DNA from: Hydrogenoanaerobacterium saccharovorans
Lineage (GTDB): Bacteria; Bacillota; Clostridia; Oscillospirales; Ruminococcaceae
Assembly: GCF_003814745.1 (NCBI RefSeq)
Contig: NZ_RKRD01000001.1
Span: 992,001 to 1,056,000 of the forward strand
DNA length: 64,000 bases
Reading direction: 5' to 3'
Positions 25,262 through 34,943 of the stretch are shown piece by piece (the stretch's first letter is position 1; each line of letters begins with the position of its first letter). The notes below the pieces were generated by a model that saw nothing but the letters and a program-made list of their open reading frames with translations, was not told the origin of the DNA and did no database searches. The translations under genes and the position numbers were made by a program.

Positions 25262-26812
25262 CTACTCTAGCTTATCTTTAAAATGTTTATTTTTATAATC
25301 GGAAGGGCTTAAACCTGTCATATTTTTAAAGATACGGCTGAAATAGTGCGGATCGGGATAACCTACCATTTCTGAAATTAAGCAAAAATTTATACCGTCG
25401 TTTTCTTTAATTAAACGTTTGGCTTCGTTTATCCGAAGCGTTAATAAATACCGAAAAGGGGGCAGCCCGCTGTGCTTTTTAAAAATGCGTGATATATAAG
25501 AGGAGCTGAAGTGAAAATTTTCTGCAATTGAGTCTACGGTGATGGGATTATGGTAATTTTCATCAAGGTACTTTTTGATTTTAAAATATATTTCTTCAGA
25601 AGTATCGTTTGGCTGAAAACATATGTTTATATGGCGCAATACCAACTCCTCAAGTTCGCTGTATAAAGTGGTTTCCTCTGTGTTTTCTGCTATTATTTGG
25701 CTAGCTTCTGCTTCTATCAAAGCAAAATCTGAACTGGGTATGCTGCCAATTTCAGTTAGCTTTTTTAACAAACTAAACAGTTGTTTTTCTAAGCTGCATT
25801 GAGTAATATGCAGTTGCTGCCATTTTTGCAGCAAACAAGCCAACGTGCGTTTTGCACTTTCAAATTGCCCGTTTTTACATGCAAGTTCGATGGCGGAAAT
25901 CTCAGAGTTTTCTTCGTATTCGGTATAACATTGCGTAGCATGGTTACTTTTCAGCGGGATATAGGAGGAAACGCACGGACGCAGATTGTTTTGAAGTAAA
26001 AGTCTTAACTCCTGTGCAACTTTCCAGATTTCAGAAAAATTAATTTGGAAACAGGTGCTGCAAACAGTAATGGGGAAAAGCTGTTCAAGAGGTGCACGTA
26101 GGGTGGAATACAGCACTTCTCCCAAATTTTCTGCGTTAAAGGCTGCAATCAGCATTTTGCAGTTTGGATATTTTTCGTCTGCCAGCCACCATTTAAAGCT
26201 GTCACCAAACATTTTATTTAAAACACCCTGAGGGTTCATTTTATTCCATAAGGCATTAATTGCTTCAATATTCAGGGCGTCATGGCAGCGGTCGTATCGG
26301 TTGCCGAGGCAAATCAGATGCATGGAAAAAGCAGTTCCTGAAAGTTCCGACGGAAGGTCATGTGGGCTGATGCGCCCCGAAAGCCCGCTTGCGATAATTT
26401 CACGCTCACTGATAGCTGAAGATTGGCGTAAAGAGTCGTACAATTTTTGGGCAGTTTCGCTCAAGCGTGCAAGCTTTACGGGCTTTAAAAGATAATCGGT
26501 TACGCCATATCGGATAGCCTTTTGTGCATATTCAAATTCATCGTAGCCGCTTATAATAACAATTTTTAAATTAGGTTGAATGAGCAGCGCATTTTTAATC
26601 AGTTCCAGTCCATCCATAATAGGCATACGGATGTCGGTAAACAAAATATGCGGCGGCTGCTGTTTAATGATCTCCAGTGCATCTTCGCCGTTTGTTGCTG
26701 TACCAACAACAGTAAAGCAAAAATCCAGCGAATGGATTTTGTCGACTATATTTTCTAAAATAGGCAGTTCATCTTCTGCCACCACTACCCGATAGTTCGG
26801 ATTACCACTCAT
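25262..26812 (-). CDS. AraC-type response regulator (YesN-like)
   Basis: DNA-binding response regulator, 516 residues. ATG 26812 (minus) follows an AAAGGAGGAAGG site. The receiver domain (about 1-125) has the acidic pair at VVVAEDE, phospho-acceptor Asp60 in ILFTDIRMP, and the Lys in DYLLKPVK. A long central region (about 150-400) of unknown fold leads to a C-terminal AraC domain with two helix-turn-helices (TVDSIAENFHFSSSYISRIF and ISEMVGYPDPHYFSRIFKN). It overlaps the kinase gene by 11 bases. No sugar transporter or glycosidase operon is adjacent, which is unusual for this regulator type. Confidence 0.93.
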   Translation of the reverse strand: MSGNPNYRVVVAEDELPILENIVDKIHSLDFCFTVVGTATNGEDALEIIKQQPPHILFTDIRMPIMDGLELIKNALLIQPNLKIVIISGYDEFEYAQKAIRYGVTDYLLKPVKLARLSETAQKLYDSLRQSSAISEREIIASGLSGRISPHDLPSELSGTAFSMHLICLGNRYDRCHDALNIEAINALWNKMNPQGVLNKMFGDSFKWWLADEKYPNCKMLIAAFNAENLGEVLYSTLRAPLEQLFPITVCSTCFQINFSEIWKVAQELRLLLQNNLRPCVSSYIPLKSNHATQCYTEYEENSEISAIELACKNGQFESAKRTLACLLQKWQQLHITQCSLEKQLFSLLKKLTEIGSIPSSDFALIEAEASQIIAENTEETTLYSELEELVLRHINICFQPNDTSEEIYFKIKKYLDENYHNPITVDSIAENFHFSSSYISRIFKKHSGLPPFRYLLTLRINEAKRLIKENDGINFCLISEMVGYPDPHYFSRIFKNMTGLSPSDYKNKHFKDKLE

Positions 26813-28610
26813 AATGTCCTTCCTCCTTTATGAACCCTCCGATGGTTACAACAGAGCCACCCTCAGGTTTGTTGGCAATCGTAAATAAGGCTTGGTCTTT
26901 GTATTGCAGTTTCAGTCTGTAATAAATATTCAGCAGCCCGATTTTATCTTTTTCATCCGAGGCAAATTCAAAGGTATCGGCATTAATTTTACATTTGATG
27001 GTTTGCAGAACCTCGTCATCAAAGCCAATACCATTATCTGCAACCGAAATTGTCCAGTAATTTTCACTGATTGTACCTTTAATATCAATCAGCCACGGGG
27101 CACGAATATTAAAAGCATATTTAAAACAATTTTCTATAATAGGTTGTATAATCAGCTTAGGTACGCATACCTTTTTCAATTCATCGGGTAGATTGATTTG
27201 CACACGAAATTGATTTGGATAACGGCTTTCCATTAAAGAAAGATATTTTTGCAGATAATCGAGTTCTACATCAATCGTTACAGCCGATGATGTTTCTTTG
27301 GCGATATAACGTAGCATAGTCGTTAAATTTTCACACATTTCAACAATTTCGGTCTCGTTGTTTTTTTCTGCCTTTATGCTGATGATCGTAATGGTATTGT
27401 AAAGAAAATGCGGGTTTACCTGTGCTTGAAGGGCAAGCATCCGCGCCTGTATTTCTTGCGATTTGGCGGTTACGGTTTCTTCCAGCGAGGCTTGCAGGCG
27501 GTTTACCATTTGTACATAAGCTTGGTTTAGCTTGTTCAGTTCGTAAGTGGAACTTTTGTCGGAAGCAGGCTCGGCAGGGTTCAGATCTTCCAAATTCAGT
27601 TTGTTGATAGAATGCTGGATGCTGCGGATAGGTTCTGTGAGCTGTTGGGCAATGGCATAGGTGATGGCAAGCGTAATAACCAGAACCAATAAACCGAGCA
27701 GAAAAATTCCGTTGCGAAAACTGCGCACAGGGGCAAGCAGCTGTTTCTCCGATTCACTCACCACTACGGTCCAACCGCTGTATTCAGAGCGGGAAAAAGC
27801 AATAATCTCCTGTGTTTTGTCGTTGGAAATGGGGCATGTACCATAATTTTTTTCTGTAACATCTATAGAGCGAAAATAATCGATGGAGGGCGGGTATTCC
27901 CCAGGAAAAGGATAAACCTGATTTCCTTTTCCATCATACACATAAGCTTTTATACCGGTTTTAGAGTTGCGGCCAGGTAAAGACACGGCATTTTCAATCA
28001 TCTCCGAAAATACGCTGTAATTCTCTTGTACTTCTACAATGCTATCATATTTTGCGCCAAGCACCTCCGAAAAAGCCCTGGATAGCGAAATCACTTGTTT
28101 GCCTTGGCTATTCCATTCATTGATGCGTGGGGGAGAAATACTGAATCGTCCATCCAGCATCAGGCACTCCTGAATCCACGGCAGGCCAGAAATCAATTCA
28201 GGGCTTCTCCGGCCGATGTCAAACTTGCGTCCAAACTCGGTAAAGCTACCGTCGGTACCTACAAGATTGATTTGGTAATTAATAGAAGAACCTGTCACCG
28301 TAAATAATAGTTGAAACATTTTCAATTGATTTTCAAAAAATTTTGATTCAACTGCAGTTTTGTCATAGTAAATTGCCTTTATGGGTTCAGAAGAAATAAT
28401 TCTGTTTGCAACCGAGTTCATATTTTTAAACTCCGCATCAAGATACTGATTGGTGTTGATGGCAATTTGCTGCAGTGACTCCGATGCGCGTTTTTCCAGC
28501 ATAACGGATGTATATAAGTAAAAATATGATGTGAACAATGTAACGAGCAATACAATAATGCTCGCGTAATAAAGAAACAACCGTGCACGGATAGTTTGAA
28601 AAAGTTTCAT
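26802..28610 (-). CDS. Sensor histidine kinase (YesM-like, His_kinase family)
   Basis: Membrane sensor kinase of 602 residues. ATG 28610 (minus) lies seven bases after AAAGGAGAG; an upstream in-frame methionine is rejected. A membrane segment at about 13-35 and another near 300-320 enclose a large extracellular sensing domain. Then come a HAMP linker, the phospho-acceptor region QAQVNPHFLYNTI and a C-terminal ATPase domain with PKLIIQPIIENCFKYAF (N box), SVADNGIGF and KIGLLNI. It overlaps the regulator gene, so the two are a cognate pair. The ligand is unknown; sisters usually sense sugars or cell-wall stress. Confidence 0.92.
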   Translation of the reverse strand: MKLFQTIRARLFLYYASIIVLLVTLFTSYFYLYTSVMLEKRASESLQQIAINTNQYLDAEFKNMNSVANRIISSEPIKAIYYDKTAVESKFFENQLKMFQLLFTVTGSSINYQINLVGTDGSFTEFGRKFDIGRRSPELISGLPWIQECLMLDGRFSISPPRINEWNSQGKQVISLSRAFSEVLGAKYDSIVEVQENYSVFSEMIENAVSLPGRNSKTGIKAYVYDGKGNQVYPFPGEYPPSIDYFRSIDVTEKNYGTCPISNDKTQEIIAFSRSEYSGWTVVVSESEKQLLAPVRSFRNGIFLLGLLVLVITLAITYAIAQQLTEPIRSIQHSINKLNLEDLNPAEPASDKSSTYELNKLNQAYVQMVNRLQASLEETVTAKSQEIQARMLALQAQVNPHFLYNTITIISIKAEKNNETEIVEMCENLTTMLRYIAKETSSAVTIDVELDYLQKYLSLMESRYPNQFRVQINLPDELKKVCVPKLIIQPIIENCFKYAFNIRAPWLIDIKGTISENYWTISVADNGIGFDDEVLQTIKCKINADTFEFASDEKDKIGLLNIYYRLKLQYKDQALFTIANKPEGGSVVTIGGFIKEEGHYEW

Positions 28611-28788
28611 GCAACTCTCTCCTTTACTGATACTGTAAGAATAACATAGCAAAAGTTTCAATGCAATCCATATTCATGTGGAAAACTACGCTTTGATCAG
28701 TTTTGTCCGCCTCATCTACAGAGGACAAAAGATGGAAGTGTTGGGTGATAATAAAATTGCCTTATGTAAATTAAAAAGGAGAGTAATA

Positions 28789-28830
28789 CAAAAGCACCAC
28801 CAAAGCCGTTTTGCAACTTTGGTGGTGCTT
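28789..28830 (-). terminator. Terminator of the SEDS gene
   Basis: AAGCACCACCAAAG and CTTTGGTGGTGCTT form a perfect 14-bp stem, with TTTTG following on the minus strand. Confidence 0.85.
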
Positions 28831-28832
28831 GC

Positions 28833-29972
28833 TTATCCTATATTATCTGCGAACAAGCCTTTTGTATTAAACATATAAACACTTAATGCGAGCCCTACAC
28901 CCATGTAGGTTGAAAGAACAGATGACCCGCCTGCACTGAAATACGGCAGCGTTACGCCAATAACCGGAATTACACTCAGGTTCATCCCCACATTGATGAT
29001 AGACTGCGATGCCAACATTGCAAATACTCCTACGCAGATGTTCTGTCCGAGCGCATCAGGGCAACGGCGTGAATTGTGCAATATCTTTAAGCAAACCGCA
29101 GCAAGCAGTGCAATAATACTGATACATCCTATAAAACCGATTGCCTCACCGGCAAACGAAAAAATAAAGTCGTTTTGCATCTCGGGTACAAAGCGGTGCT
29201 CTACATGAAATATGCCTTTGCCCCAAACTCCGCCAGACCCAATTGAGATATTACCATGGTACTGCTGATAGAATATATCTTTAAACTGAGGATCGTCTTG
29301 ATGAAAGATAGCAAGAAAACGCATTTTCTGGTCGTTGTTCATAATGCCGCCAAACCATATTACCGGTATTGCTATTACAACGGCGCCAAACGCCATAATG
29401 ATGTATTTCCAAGCAATACCCGCGGCGAAAAGCATTAATATAAAAATAAAGGCAAATATAAGTGCAGAGCCGTCATCGCCCTGAAAGTGGATAAGCAGTA
29501 CCGGTACTGCACCATGCGCACAAAGCAAAAGAATGTTTTTGGTGGAATTCAAATCATCCTTTACAAGCGAAAGATGATAAGCGAACGACATGATAAAGCT
29601 GATTTTGAAAAACTCAGACGGCTGTAAACCGATACCGAAAATTTCGAGCCAAGCCCTGTCATCAACCGATTCTTTTACCTGCTTGCCCAAAGGGGTAAAT
29701 GTTAGAATAACCAAAAACAGCGCAAGCGGAACGTGCAGCTTCCACATTTTTGCAATAAAGCGGTAATCGATTTTTGAGAGGATGATTGCCGCCAGCAATC
29801 CTGCACAAGTAGCAGCAGCTTGTGTAATAATTTTACCTCTGCCAATATAACCGTCGCCGGCAATACCCATCAGTAAAACAACACCTAATCCCGAACAGCA
29901 AAGGCTCAGTAAAATCAGCCAGTAATCGGTTGTTTTGCAGTAATCGCCAATATATCCAAAAAACTTCTTCAT
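28833..29972 (-). CDS. SEDS-family peptidoglycan glycosyltransferase (RodA/FtsW)
   Basis: Polytopic membrane polymerase of peptidoglycan glycan strands, 379 residues, about ten membrane segments. ATG 29972 (minus) follows AAGGA. Family landmarks are the LQPSEFFKISFIM stretch, FQGDDGSALIFAFIFILM (usually EPDLGTAL), the extracellular VPEMQNDFIFSFAGEAIGF carrying the catalytic-loop Asp, and the C-terminal PVIGVTLPYFSAGGSS. The overall pattern fits RodA slightly better than FtsW, but no mreB or penicillin-binding protein neighbour is present to decide. It stands alone, between the sensor kinase and fhs. Confidence 0.88.
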   Translation of the reverse strand: MKKFFGYIGDYCKTTDYWLILLSLCCSGLGVVLLMGIAGDGYIGRGKIITQAAATCAGLLAAIILSKIDYRFIAKMWKLHVPLALFLVILTFTPLGKQVKESVDDRAWLEIFGIGLQPSEFFKISFIMSFAYHLSLVKDDLNSTKNILLLCAHGAVPVLLIHFQGDDGSALIFAFIFILMLFAAGIAWKYIIMAFGAVVIAIPVIWFGGIMNNDQKMRFLAIFHQDDPQFKDIFYQQYHGNISIGSGGVWGKGIFHVEHRFVPEMQNDFIFSFAGEAIGFIGCISIIALLAAVCLKILHNSRRCPDALGQNICVGVFAMLASQSIINVGMNLSVIPVIGVTLPYFSAGGSSVLSTYMGVGLALSVYMFNTKGLFADNIG

Positions 29973-30123
29973 TCTTTACAATCCTTAAAAATAGTAATGT
30001 TTATAGCCTTATACATTATAGTATACACTACAGCAAAACGCAATTGATGACCCGTTGAAATTGCATGAAACGAAAAAAATTAACAAAATAACAGGGCTTT
30101 CTCTGTAATAAGAAACAGAAATA

Positions 30124-30132
30124 TGATATAAT
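30124..30132 (+). promoter_or_regulatory. Extended -10 promoter of fhs
   Basis: TGATATAAT is an extended -10 element; no good -35 is seen. Transcription should start near 30139. Confidence 0.6.
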
Positions 30133-30179
30133 CTAAACAATATTGTGCAAACGCACAGACAATAGAGGGGGATTCATCG

Positions 30180-31847
30180 ATGCTGAGTGATATTGAGATT
30201 GCACAGACTGCGAAAATGCTGCCGATTACCGAAATTGCAGCGAAACTGAATATTCAAAACGATGAGTTAGAGCCATACGGGCATTACAAAGCAAAACTTT
30301 CCGAGTCGATATACGACCGTTTGGCAGATGAACATGACGGTAAACTGATCTTGGTCACTGCTATTAACCCCACCCCTGCAGGCGAAGGAAAGACAACCAC
30401 CACGGTTGGTTTGGGGCAGGGTATGGCAAAATTAGGTAAAAAAGCGATTATTGCGCTGCGTGAGCCATCTCTCGGCCCTGTTTTTGGTATTAAGGGCGGA
30501 GCTGCGGGCGGCGGCTACTCGCAGGTTGTGCCAATGGAGGACATCAACCTGCATTTTACCGGAGATATGCATGCCATAACGGCAGCAAACAATTTGCTTT
30601 GTGCTATCCTAGACAACCATATGCAGCAGGGAAACGCACTCGGTATCGACCAGCGCAGAATCTTATTTAAACGCTGTATGGATATGAACGACCGCGCACT
30701 GCGCAACACCATTGTAGGGCTTGGCGGAAAAATCAACGGAATACCGCGTGAGGATAGCTTTCAGATTACAGTAGCCAGTGAGATTATGGCTATTTTATGC
30801 CTGGCGTCAGACTTGACTGACCTGAAAGCACGTTTGGGTTCGATTCTCGTTGCCTATAGTCTTGACGGCAAACCTATATATGCCCGCGACCTGCAAGTGC
30901 ATGGTGCTATGGCTGCTTTGCTGAAAGATGCACTCAAGCCGAATTTGGTTCAAACACTCGAAAACACCCCTGCCCTGATGCATGGTGGGCCGTTTGCAAA
31001 TATTGCACATGGGTGTAACTCCATACGTGCCACAAAGCTTGGCTTGAAGCTTGCCGACTACTGTATTACCGAAGCCGGTTTTGGCAGCGACTTGGGTGCC
31101 GAAAAGTTTATGGATATCAAGTGCCGCTTTGCGGGGCTTGCTCCGTCTGCAATTGTGTTGGTAGCAACCTTGCGTGCACTCAAATACAACGGCGGCGTGC
31201 CCAAAGCAGAGGTAGCTCAAGAAAATGTTGCGGCATTGCATCGCGGTTTATGCAATCTGCAGGCGCATGTAGAAAATATGCGCAAATACGGTGTTCCGGT
31301 TGTGGTTGCTATCAATCGCTTTCTTACCGATACCGATGAGGAGATTGCCGCACTTTCGCATTGCTGCGAAGAACTCGACGTAGAGTTTGCGCTATCCGAT
31401 GTATTTGCAAAGGGCGGCGAAGGTGCGACTGAACTTGCCAAAAAAGTAGTGGAGGCTTGCGAAAAACCGAGCAAATTTAAACTGCTGTATGATGAACAAC
31501 TGCCTATCAAAGAAAAAGTAGAAATGATTGCAAAAGAAATTTACGGAGCCAACGGAGTGAATTACACCGCACAGGCAGAAAAGCTTATAAAGGAAATTGA
31601 AGCTTTGGGTAAAGACAAACTGCCTATATGCATTGCCAAAACCCAGTATTCTCTTTCGGATGACCCCGCAAAACTTGGCCGCCCCACAGGCTTTACCATC
31701 ACGGTTAAGGATGTGAAGTTGAGTGCGGGAGCGGGTTTTATTGTAGTGCTTACCGGCGATATTATGACTATGCCGGGGCTGCCCAGAGTGCCTGCGGCAA
31801 ACTCGATTGATGTAGATGCAAACGGGCACATTTCAGGATTATTTTAG
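30180..31847 (+). CDS. fhs: Formate-tetrahydrofolate ligase
   Basis: Activates formate onto tetrahydrofolate with ATP, an entry of one-carbon units (also the second step of the acetogenic methyl branch). ATG 30180 follows GAGGGGG; 555 residues, normal. The P-loop PTPAGEGKTTTTVGLGQGM and LREPSLGPVFGIKGGAAGGG are the family signatures, with ITEAGFGSDLGAEKF further on and the C-terminal PGLPRVPAANSIDVD. Standing alone without fchA/folD or other Wood-Ljungdahl genes, it most likely serves purine and one-carbon supply, not full acetogenesis. Confidence 0.97.
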   Translation: MLSDIEIAQTAKMLPITEIAAKLNIQNDELEPYGHYKAKLSESIYDRLADEHDGKLILVTAINPTPAGEGKTTTTVGLGQGMAKLGKKAIIALREPSLGPVFGIKGGAAGGGYSQVVPMEDINLHFTGDMHAITAANNLLCAILDNHMQQGNALGIDQRRILFKRCMDMNDRALRNTIVGLGGKINGIPREDSFQITVASEIMAILCLASDLTDLKARLGSILVAYSLDGKPIYARDLQVHGAMAALLKDALKPNLVQTLENTPALMHGGPFANIAHGCNSIRATKLGLKLADYCITEAGFGSDLGAEKFMDIKCRFAGLAPSAIVLVATLRALKYNGGVPKAEVAQENVAALHRGLCNLQAHVENMRKYGVPVVVAINRFLTDTDEEIAALSHCCEELDVEFALSDVFAKGGEGATELAKKVVEACEKPSKFKLLYDEQLPIKEKVEMIAKEIYGANGVNYTAQAEKLIKEIEALGKDKLPICIAKTQYSLSDDPAKLGRPTGFTITVKDVKLSAGAGFIVVLTGDIMTMPGLPRVPAANSIDVDANGHISGLF

Positions 31848-31865
31848 AATAAGGATTATGATTTT

Positions 31866-32291
31866 ATGTTAACCTATCAAAGCACAAGTGCACCACAGAC
31901 CGAAGCCTTGGCGCGTGACCTTGCGGAAAAACTGCGCCCCGATGATGTTCTCGCATTTCGGGGCGGGCTTGGTGCAGGCAAAACTACTTTTGTACGGGGG
32001 CTTGCTGCCGGTTTGGGCGACAGCAGTGAAGTTTCTAGCCCTACCTTTGCCATCGTGCACGAATACCGCTGTACTCCAAAACTTTATCACTTCGATATGT
32101 ACCGCATTACATCAATCGATGACCTGTATTCCACCGGCTTTTTCGATTACCTCGAAACCGGTGCTATTCTTGCTATAGAATGGAGCGAAATGATTGACGA
32201 TGCACTGCCGGAGAATACAACCTTTATCACCATAACAGCAGGGGAAGGCGATAAACGCACAATCTGTATTGAGGGTGATGAGCGGTTTTAG
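31866..32291 (+). CDS. tsaE: tRNA t6A biosynthesis ATPase TsaE
   Basis: P-loop ATPase that, with TsaB and TsaD, places threonylcarbamoyl on A37 of ANN-reading tRNAs. ATG 31866 follows AAGG; 141 residues, typical. Walker A GGLGAGKTTF, the switch-region SSPTFAIVHEY and Walker-B-like AIEWSEM are intact. It begins a cluster with tsaB and rpiB; the order tsaE-tsaB is common in Firmicutes, where rimI and tsaD often follow, but here they are replaced by rpiB. Confidence 0.95.
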   Translation: MLTYQSTSAPQTEALARDLAEKLRPDDVLAFRGGLGAGKTTFVRGLAAGLGDSSEVSSPTFAIVHEYRCTPKLYHFDMYRITSIDDLYSTGFFDYLETGAILAIEWSEMIDDALPENTTFITITAGEGDKRTICIEGDERF

Positions 32292-32374
32292 TGTTTACAA
32301 TGGCGAAATGCTAACGGAACGAAAAGAGCAAAGACGTAATTGATGTGTGCTTTGCCGTAGGGAGATGACTGATT

Positions 32375-33094
32375 TTGAAGATATTGGCAATTGATACATC
32401 GGCACGTGCAGCCTCTGCAGCGGTATGTGATGAAGAACGCATTTTATGCGAAAGTTACGTGGATGTAAAACTGACTCACAGCGAAACGCTGATGCCTATG
32501 CTGGATGCAATGCTGCACTGCGCTGCGCTTACTTTGGATGATTTGAACTACTTGGCTGTGTCGGTTGGCCCGGGTTCGTTTACGGGGCTGCGTATAGGGA
32601 TATCTGCCGTAAAGGGTATGGCGTTTCCGCGTAAAATACCATGCATTGGGGTATCTACATTAGAAGGGCTTGCTTACAACCTTACCGGGCAGAGCTGCAT
32701 TGCCTGCTGTGCTATGGATGCGCGCTGTAAGCAGGTGTATACCGCTTGCTTTGATGTAGAAGGTGATAGCGTTACCCGCTTGACGGCGGACGAAGCGATT
32801 ACCATAACGGAATTGGAAGAAAATCTTTTACAATTACAAAGTAAAAAACCAATAATAATGGTTGGAGATGGCGCATTGTTGTGCTATAATAGTTTTGGTG
32901 AAAAAAGCCGTTATCAACTTGCGCCCCCTCAGCTGCGTTATCAACATGCAAACAGCGTATGCAGGGCGGCACTGCAAAAAACGGCAGCTTCGGTAGGCGC
33001 AGGTGAACTTGTGCCTGCTTACCTGCGTCTGCCGCAGGCAGAGCGCGAACTTTTGAAGAAAGAAGGAACAAAACATGATTGCAATCGGCAGTGA
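32375..33094 (+). CDS. tsaB: tRNA t6A biosynthesis protein TsaB
   Basis: ASKHA-fold scaffold partner of TsaD in t6A synthesis, 239 residues. TTG 32375 lies ten bases after GGGAG. The N-terminal MKILAIDTSARAAS and the helix HSETLMPMLDAML are family features, as is SVGPGSFTGLRIGISAVKGM. It lacks the metal-binding histidines of TsaD, as expected of TsaB. Its end overlaps the start of rpiB by 20 bases. Confidence 0.93.
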   Translation: MKILAIDTSARAASAAVCDEERILCESYVDVKLTHSETLMPMLDAMLHCAALTLDDLNYLAVSVGPGSFTGLRIGISAVKGMAFPRKIPCIGVSTLEGLAYNLTGQSCIACCAMDARCKQVYTACFDVEGDSVTRLTADEAITITELEENLLQLQSKKPIIMVGDGALLCYNSFGEKSRYQLAPPQLRYQHANSVCRAALQKTAASVGAGELVPAYLRLPQAERELLKKEGTKHDCNRQ

Positions 33095-33518
33095 CCATGG
33101 CGGTTTTGCGCTGAAACAAGAAATTATGACATGGCTTAACGCAAACGGTTATGAGTATAAAGATTTTGGTACCTATAACACCGACAGTTGCGATTACCCC
33201 GATTACGCATTGCCCGTGGCACATGCAGTGGTAAACGGTGAGTGCGATAAAGGCATTTTGTGTTGCGGTACAGGCATTGGTATTTCTATTGCAGCAAATA
33301 AAGTACATGGTATCCGCGCAGCGCTTTGCAGCGATTACTTCAGTGCAAAATATACTCGCAAACACAACGACTCAAATATTATTTGCTTTGGCGGACGCAC
33401 CATTGGTGCAGGCTTGGCTTGCGAATTGGTTGATGTATTTTTAAATACCGAGTTTGAAGGCGGACGACATTCCGCAAGAGTGCAAAAATTAATGAACATT
33501 GAAAAAGAAGATTGTTAA
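33075..33518 (+). CDS. rpiB: Ribose-5-phosphate isomerase B
   Basis: Interconverts ribose 5-phosphate and ribulose 5-phosphate. ATG 33075 follows GAAGGA and overlaps tsaB by 20 bases; 147 residues, normal for RpiB. The N-terminal SDHGGFALKQEI, the active-site-Cys motif GILCCGTGIGISIAANK and the phosphate-binding ARKHND-like YTRKHNDSN are seen. It may also act on related sugar phosphates, as allose-type isomerases do. Ribose 5-phosphate feeds PRPP for the upp reaction encoded next. Confidence 0.95.
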   Translation: MIAIGSDHGGFALKQEIMTWLNANGYEYKDFGTYNTDSCDYPDYALPVAHAVVNGECDKGILCCGTGIGISIAANKVHGIRAALCSDYFSAKYTRKHNDSNIICFGGRTIGAGLACELVDVFLNTEFEGGRHSARVQKLMNIEKEDC

Positions 33519-33551
33519 TAAACTAATCTGATATATATGGAGGACAAAAAA

Positions 33552-34181
33552 ATGGCTAAAGCACTTATTATGGATCACCCCTTGATTCAACACAAAATTT
33601 CTCTTTTGAGAGACAAAAACACAGGTTCAAAAGAATTTCGCGAGCTGGTTTCCGAAGTTGGTATGCTCATGTGTTATGAGGCAACGCGCGACCTGCCCCT
33701 CAAAGAAGTGGAAATTGAAACTCCTATCGCAACTGCAAAAACAAAGGTGATCTCCGGCCGTAAGCTGGCGTTTGTCCCCATTTTAAGAGCAGGCCTTGGC
33801 ATGGTGGAAGGCGTTCTTTCGCTGGTTCCCGCAGCTAAAATTGGTCATATCGGTTTATATCGCGACGAAACCACCCATATGCCTGTTGAATATTACTGCA
33901 AGCTTCCTGCAGATATCGAAGAAAGAGATGTTATTGTTCTTGACCCGATGCTTGCAACCGGCGGTTCTGCAATTGATGCCATTAAAATGATTAAAAAGCG
34001 CAATGTCAAGAGCATTAAGTTTATGTGCATCATCGCTGCACCCGAGGGCTTGGAGGCACTGCAAAAGGCACATCCCGATGTTCCCGTCTATTGTGCATCG
34101 CTCGACCAGAGGCTCGACGATCAGAAATACATCGTTCCGGGCCTTGGCGACGCAGGCGATCGGATTTTTGGTACGAAATAG
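33552..34181 (+). CDS. upp: Uracil phosphoribosyltransferase
   Basis: Salvages uracil to UMP with PRPP. ATG 33552 lies about seven bases after GGAGGAC (33539-33545); the ATG at 33537 overlaps that site and is rejected. 209 residues, normal. The PRPP loop VIVLDPMLATGGSAIDAI and the uracil-binding C-terminal PGLGDAGDRIFGT are intact, as is the LRAGLGMVEG segment. A strong terminator closes the tsaE-tsaB-rpiB-upp group. Confidence 0.97.
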   Translation: MAKALIMDHPLIQHKISLLRDKNTGSKEFRELVSEVGMLMCYEATRDLPLKEVEIETPIATAKTKVISGRKLAFVPILRAGLGMVEGVLSLVPAAKIGHIGLYRDETTHMPVEYYCKLPADIEERDVIVLDPMLATGGSAIDAIKMIKKRNVKSIKFMCIIAAPEGLEALQKAHPDVPVYCASLDQRLDDQKYIVPGLGDAGDRIFGTK

Positions 34182-34192
34182 CTTTATAGCTT

Positions 34193-34235
34193 TCAAAAAG
34201 CCCGTTTCAACTATTGAAGCGGGCTTTTTATTTAA
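34193..34235 (+). terminator. Intrinsic terminator after upp
   Basis: AAAAAGCCCGTTTCAA pairs with TTGAAGCGGGCTTTTT (one G-T pair) over a CTA loop, then TATTT. Confidence 0.92.
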
Positions 34236-34262
34236 TATTATTGCTACAGAATAGGAGATACT

Positions 34263-34943
34263 ATGATTACAAAAGTCTATCTGGTGCGCCATGCCGAAGC
34301 CGCAGGCAATGTCGCAAAAACCTTTCAAGGGCATAACGATTGTGAGGTTACCGAAAAAGGGCATAAACAGCTAGCTTGTCTTGCCGAGCGGTTTAAAGAT
34401 GTTCATCTTGATATTATTTATTCCAGCCCGCTGCTGCGCACCCGCCAAACAGCAGCTGCGGTAAATAAATATCATGGGTTGGATGTCCATATCAATCAAG
34501 GGCTTATCGAGATTAATGGCGGAGACCTTGAGGGGATGGGGTGGGAGGATATTCCGCTGAAATATCCCGAACAGCAGGAGATGTGGGACAATGCCCCGCA
34601 TGAGTACTGGGCACCCAACGGCGAAAAAATGTCAGAAGTATACGAGCGCATTACATCTACCGTAAACCATATCGTACACGAAAATACAGGTAAAACGATT
34701 GCTATTGTAAGCCATGGCTGCGCTATTCGAAATTACCTTTGTTATGCCCACGGTTGGGGCATTGAGCGTTTGCGTGATGTGATGTGGGAAGAAAACACCT
34801 CAGTGTGCTGTATCGAGTATCATGGCGCAGATTGTACCCCTGTAATAGTTTATCAAAACGATACCACCCATCTATCTCCCGAGCTTTGTACATTGGCGCA
34901 CCAAAGTTGGTGGAAAACAACCATAACGGAGGAAACAAAATGA
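34263..34943 (+). CDS. Histidine phosphatase superfamily protein (phosphoglycerate-mutase-like)
   Basis: Branch-1 histidine phosphatase of 226 residues. ATG 34263 follows AGGAG. The catalytic motif LVRHAEAAGN, the partner Arg/His region SSPLLRTRQTAAAV, the acid in LIEINGGDLEGM and the second His in IAIVSHGCAIR are all present. The substrate is not evident: cofactor-dependent mutase, broad phosphatase and cobalamin-pathway phosphatase are all possible. It overlaps ruvX by four bases (ATGA), so the two are coupled. Confidence 0.9.
   Translation: MITKVYLVRHAEAAGNVAKTFQGHNDCEVTEKGHKQLACLAERFKDVHLDIIYSSPLLRTRQTAAAVNKYHGLDVHINQGLIEINGGDLEGMGWEDIPLKYPEQQEMWDNAPHEYWAPNGEKMSEVYERITSTVNHIVHENTGKTIAIVSHGCAIRNYLCYAHGWGIERLRDVMWEENTSVCCIEYHGADCTPVIVYQNDTTHLSPELCTLAHQSWWKTTITEETK

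Noticed and set aside
24905..25270. 121-codon plus-strand frame
   Set aside because: It lies opposite the two frames of the XRE-like remnant, whose sequence is clearly protein-derived; no ribosome site.
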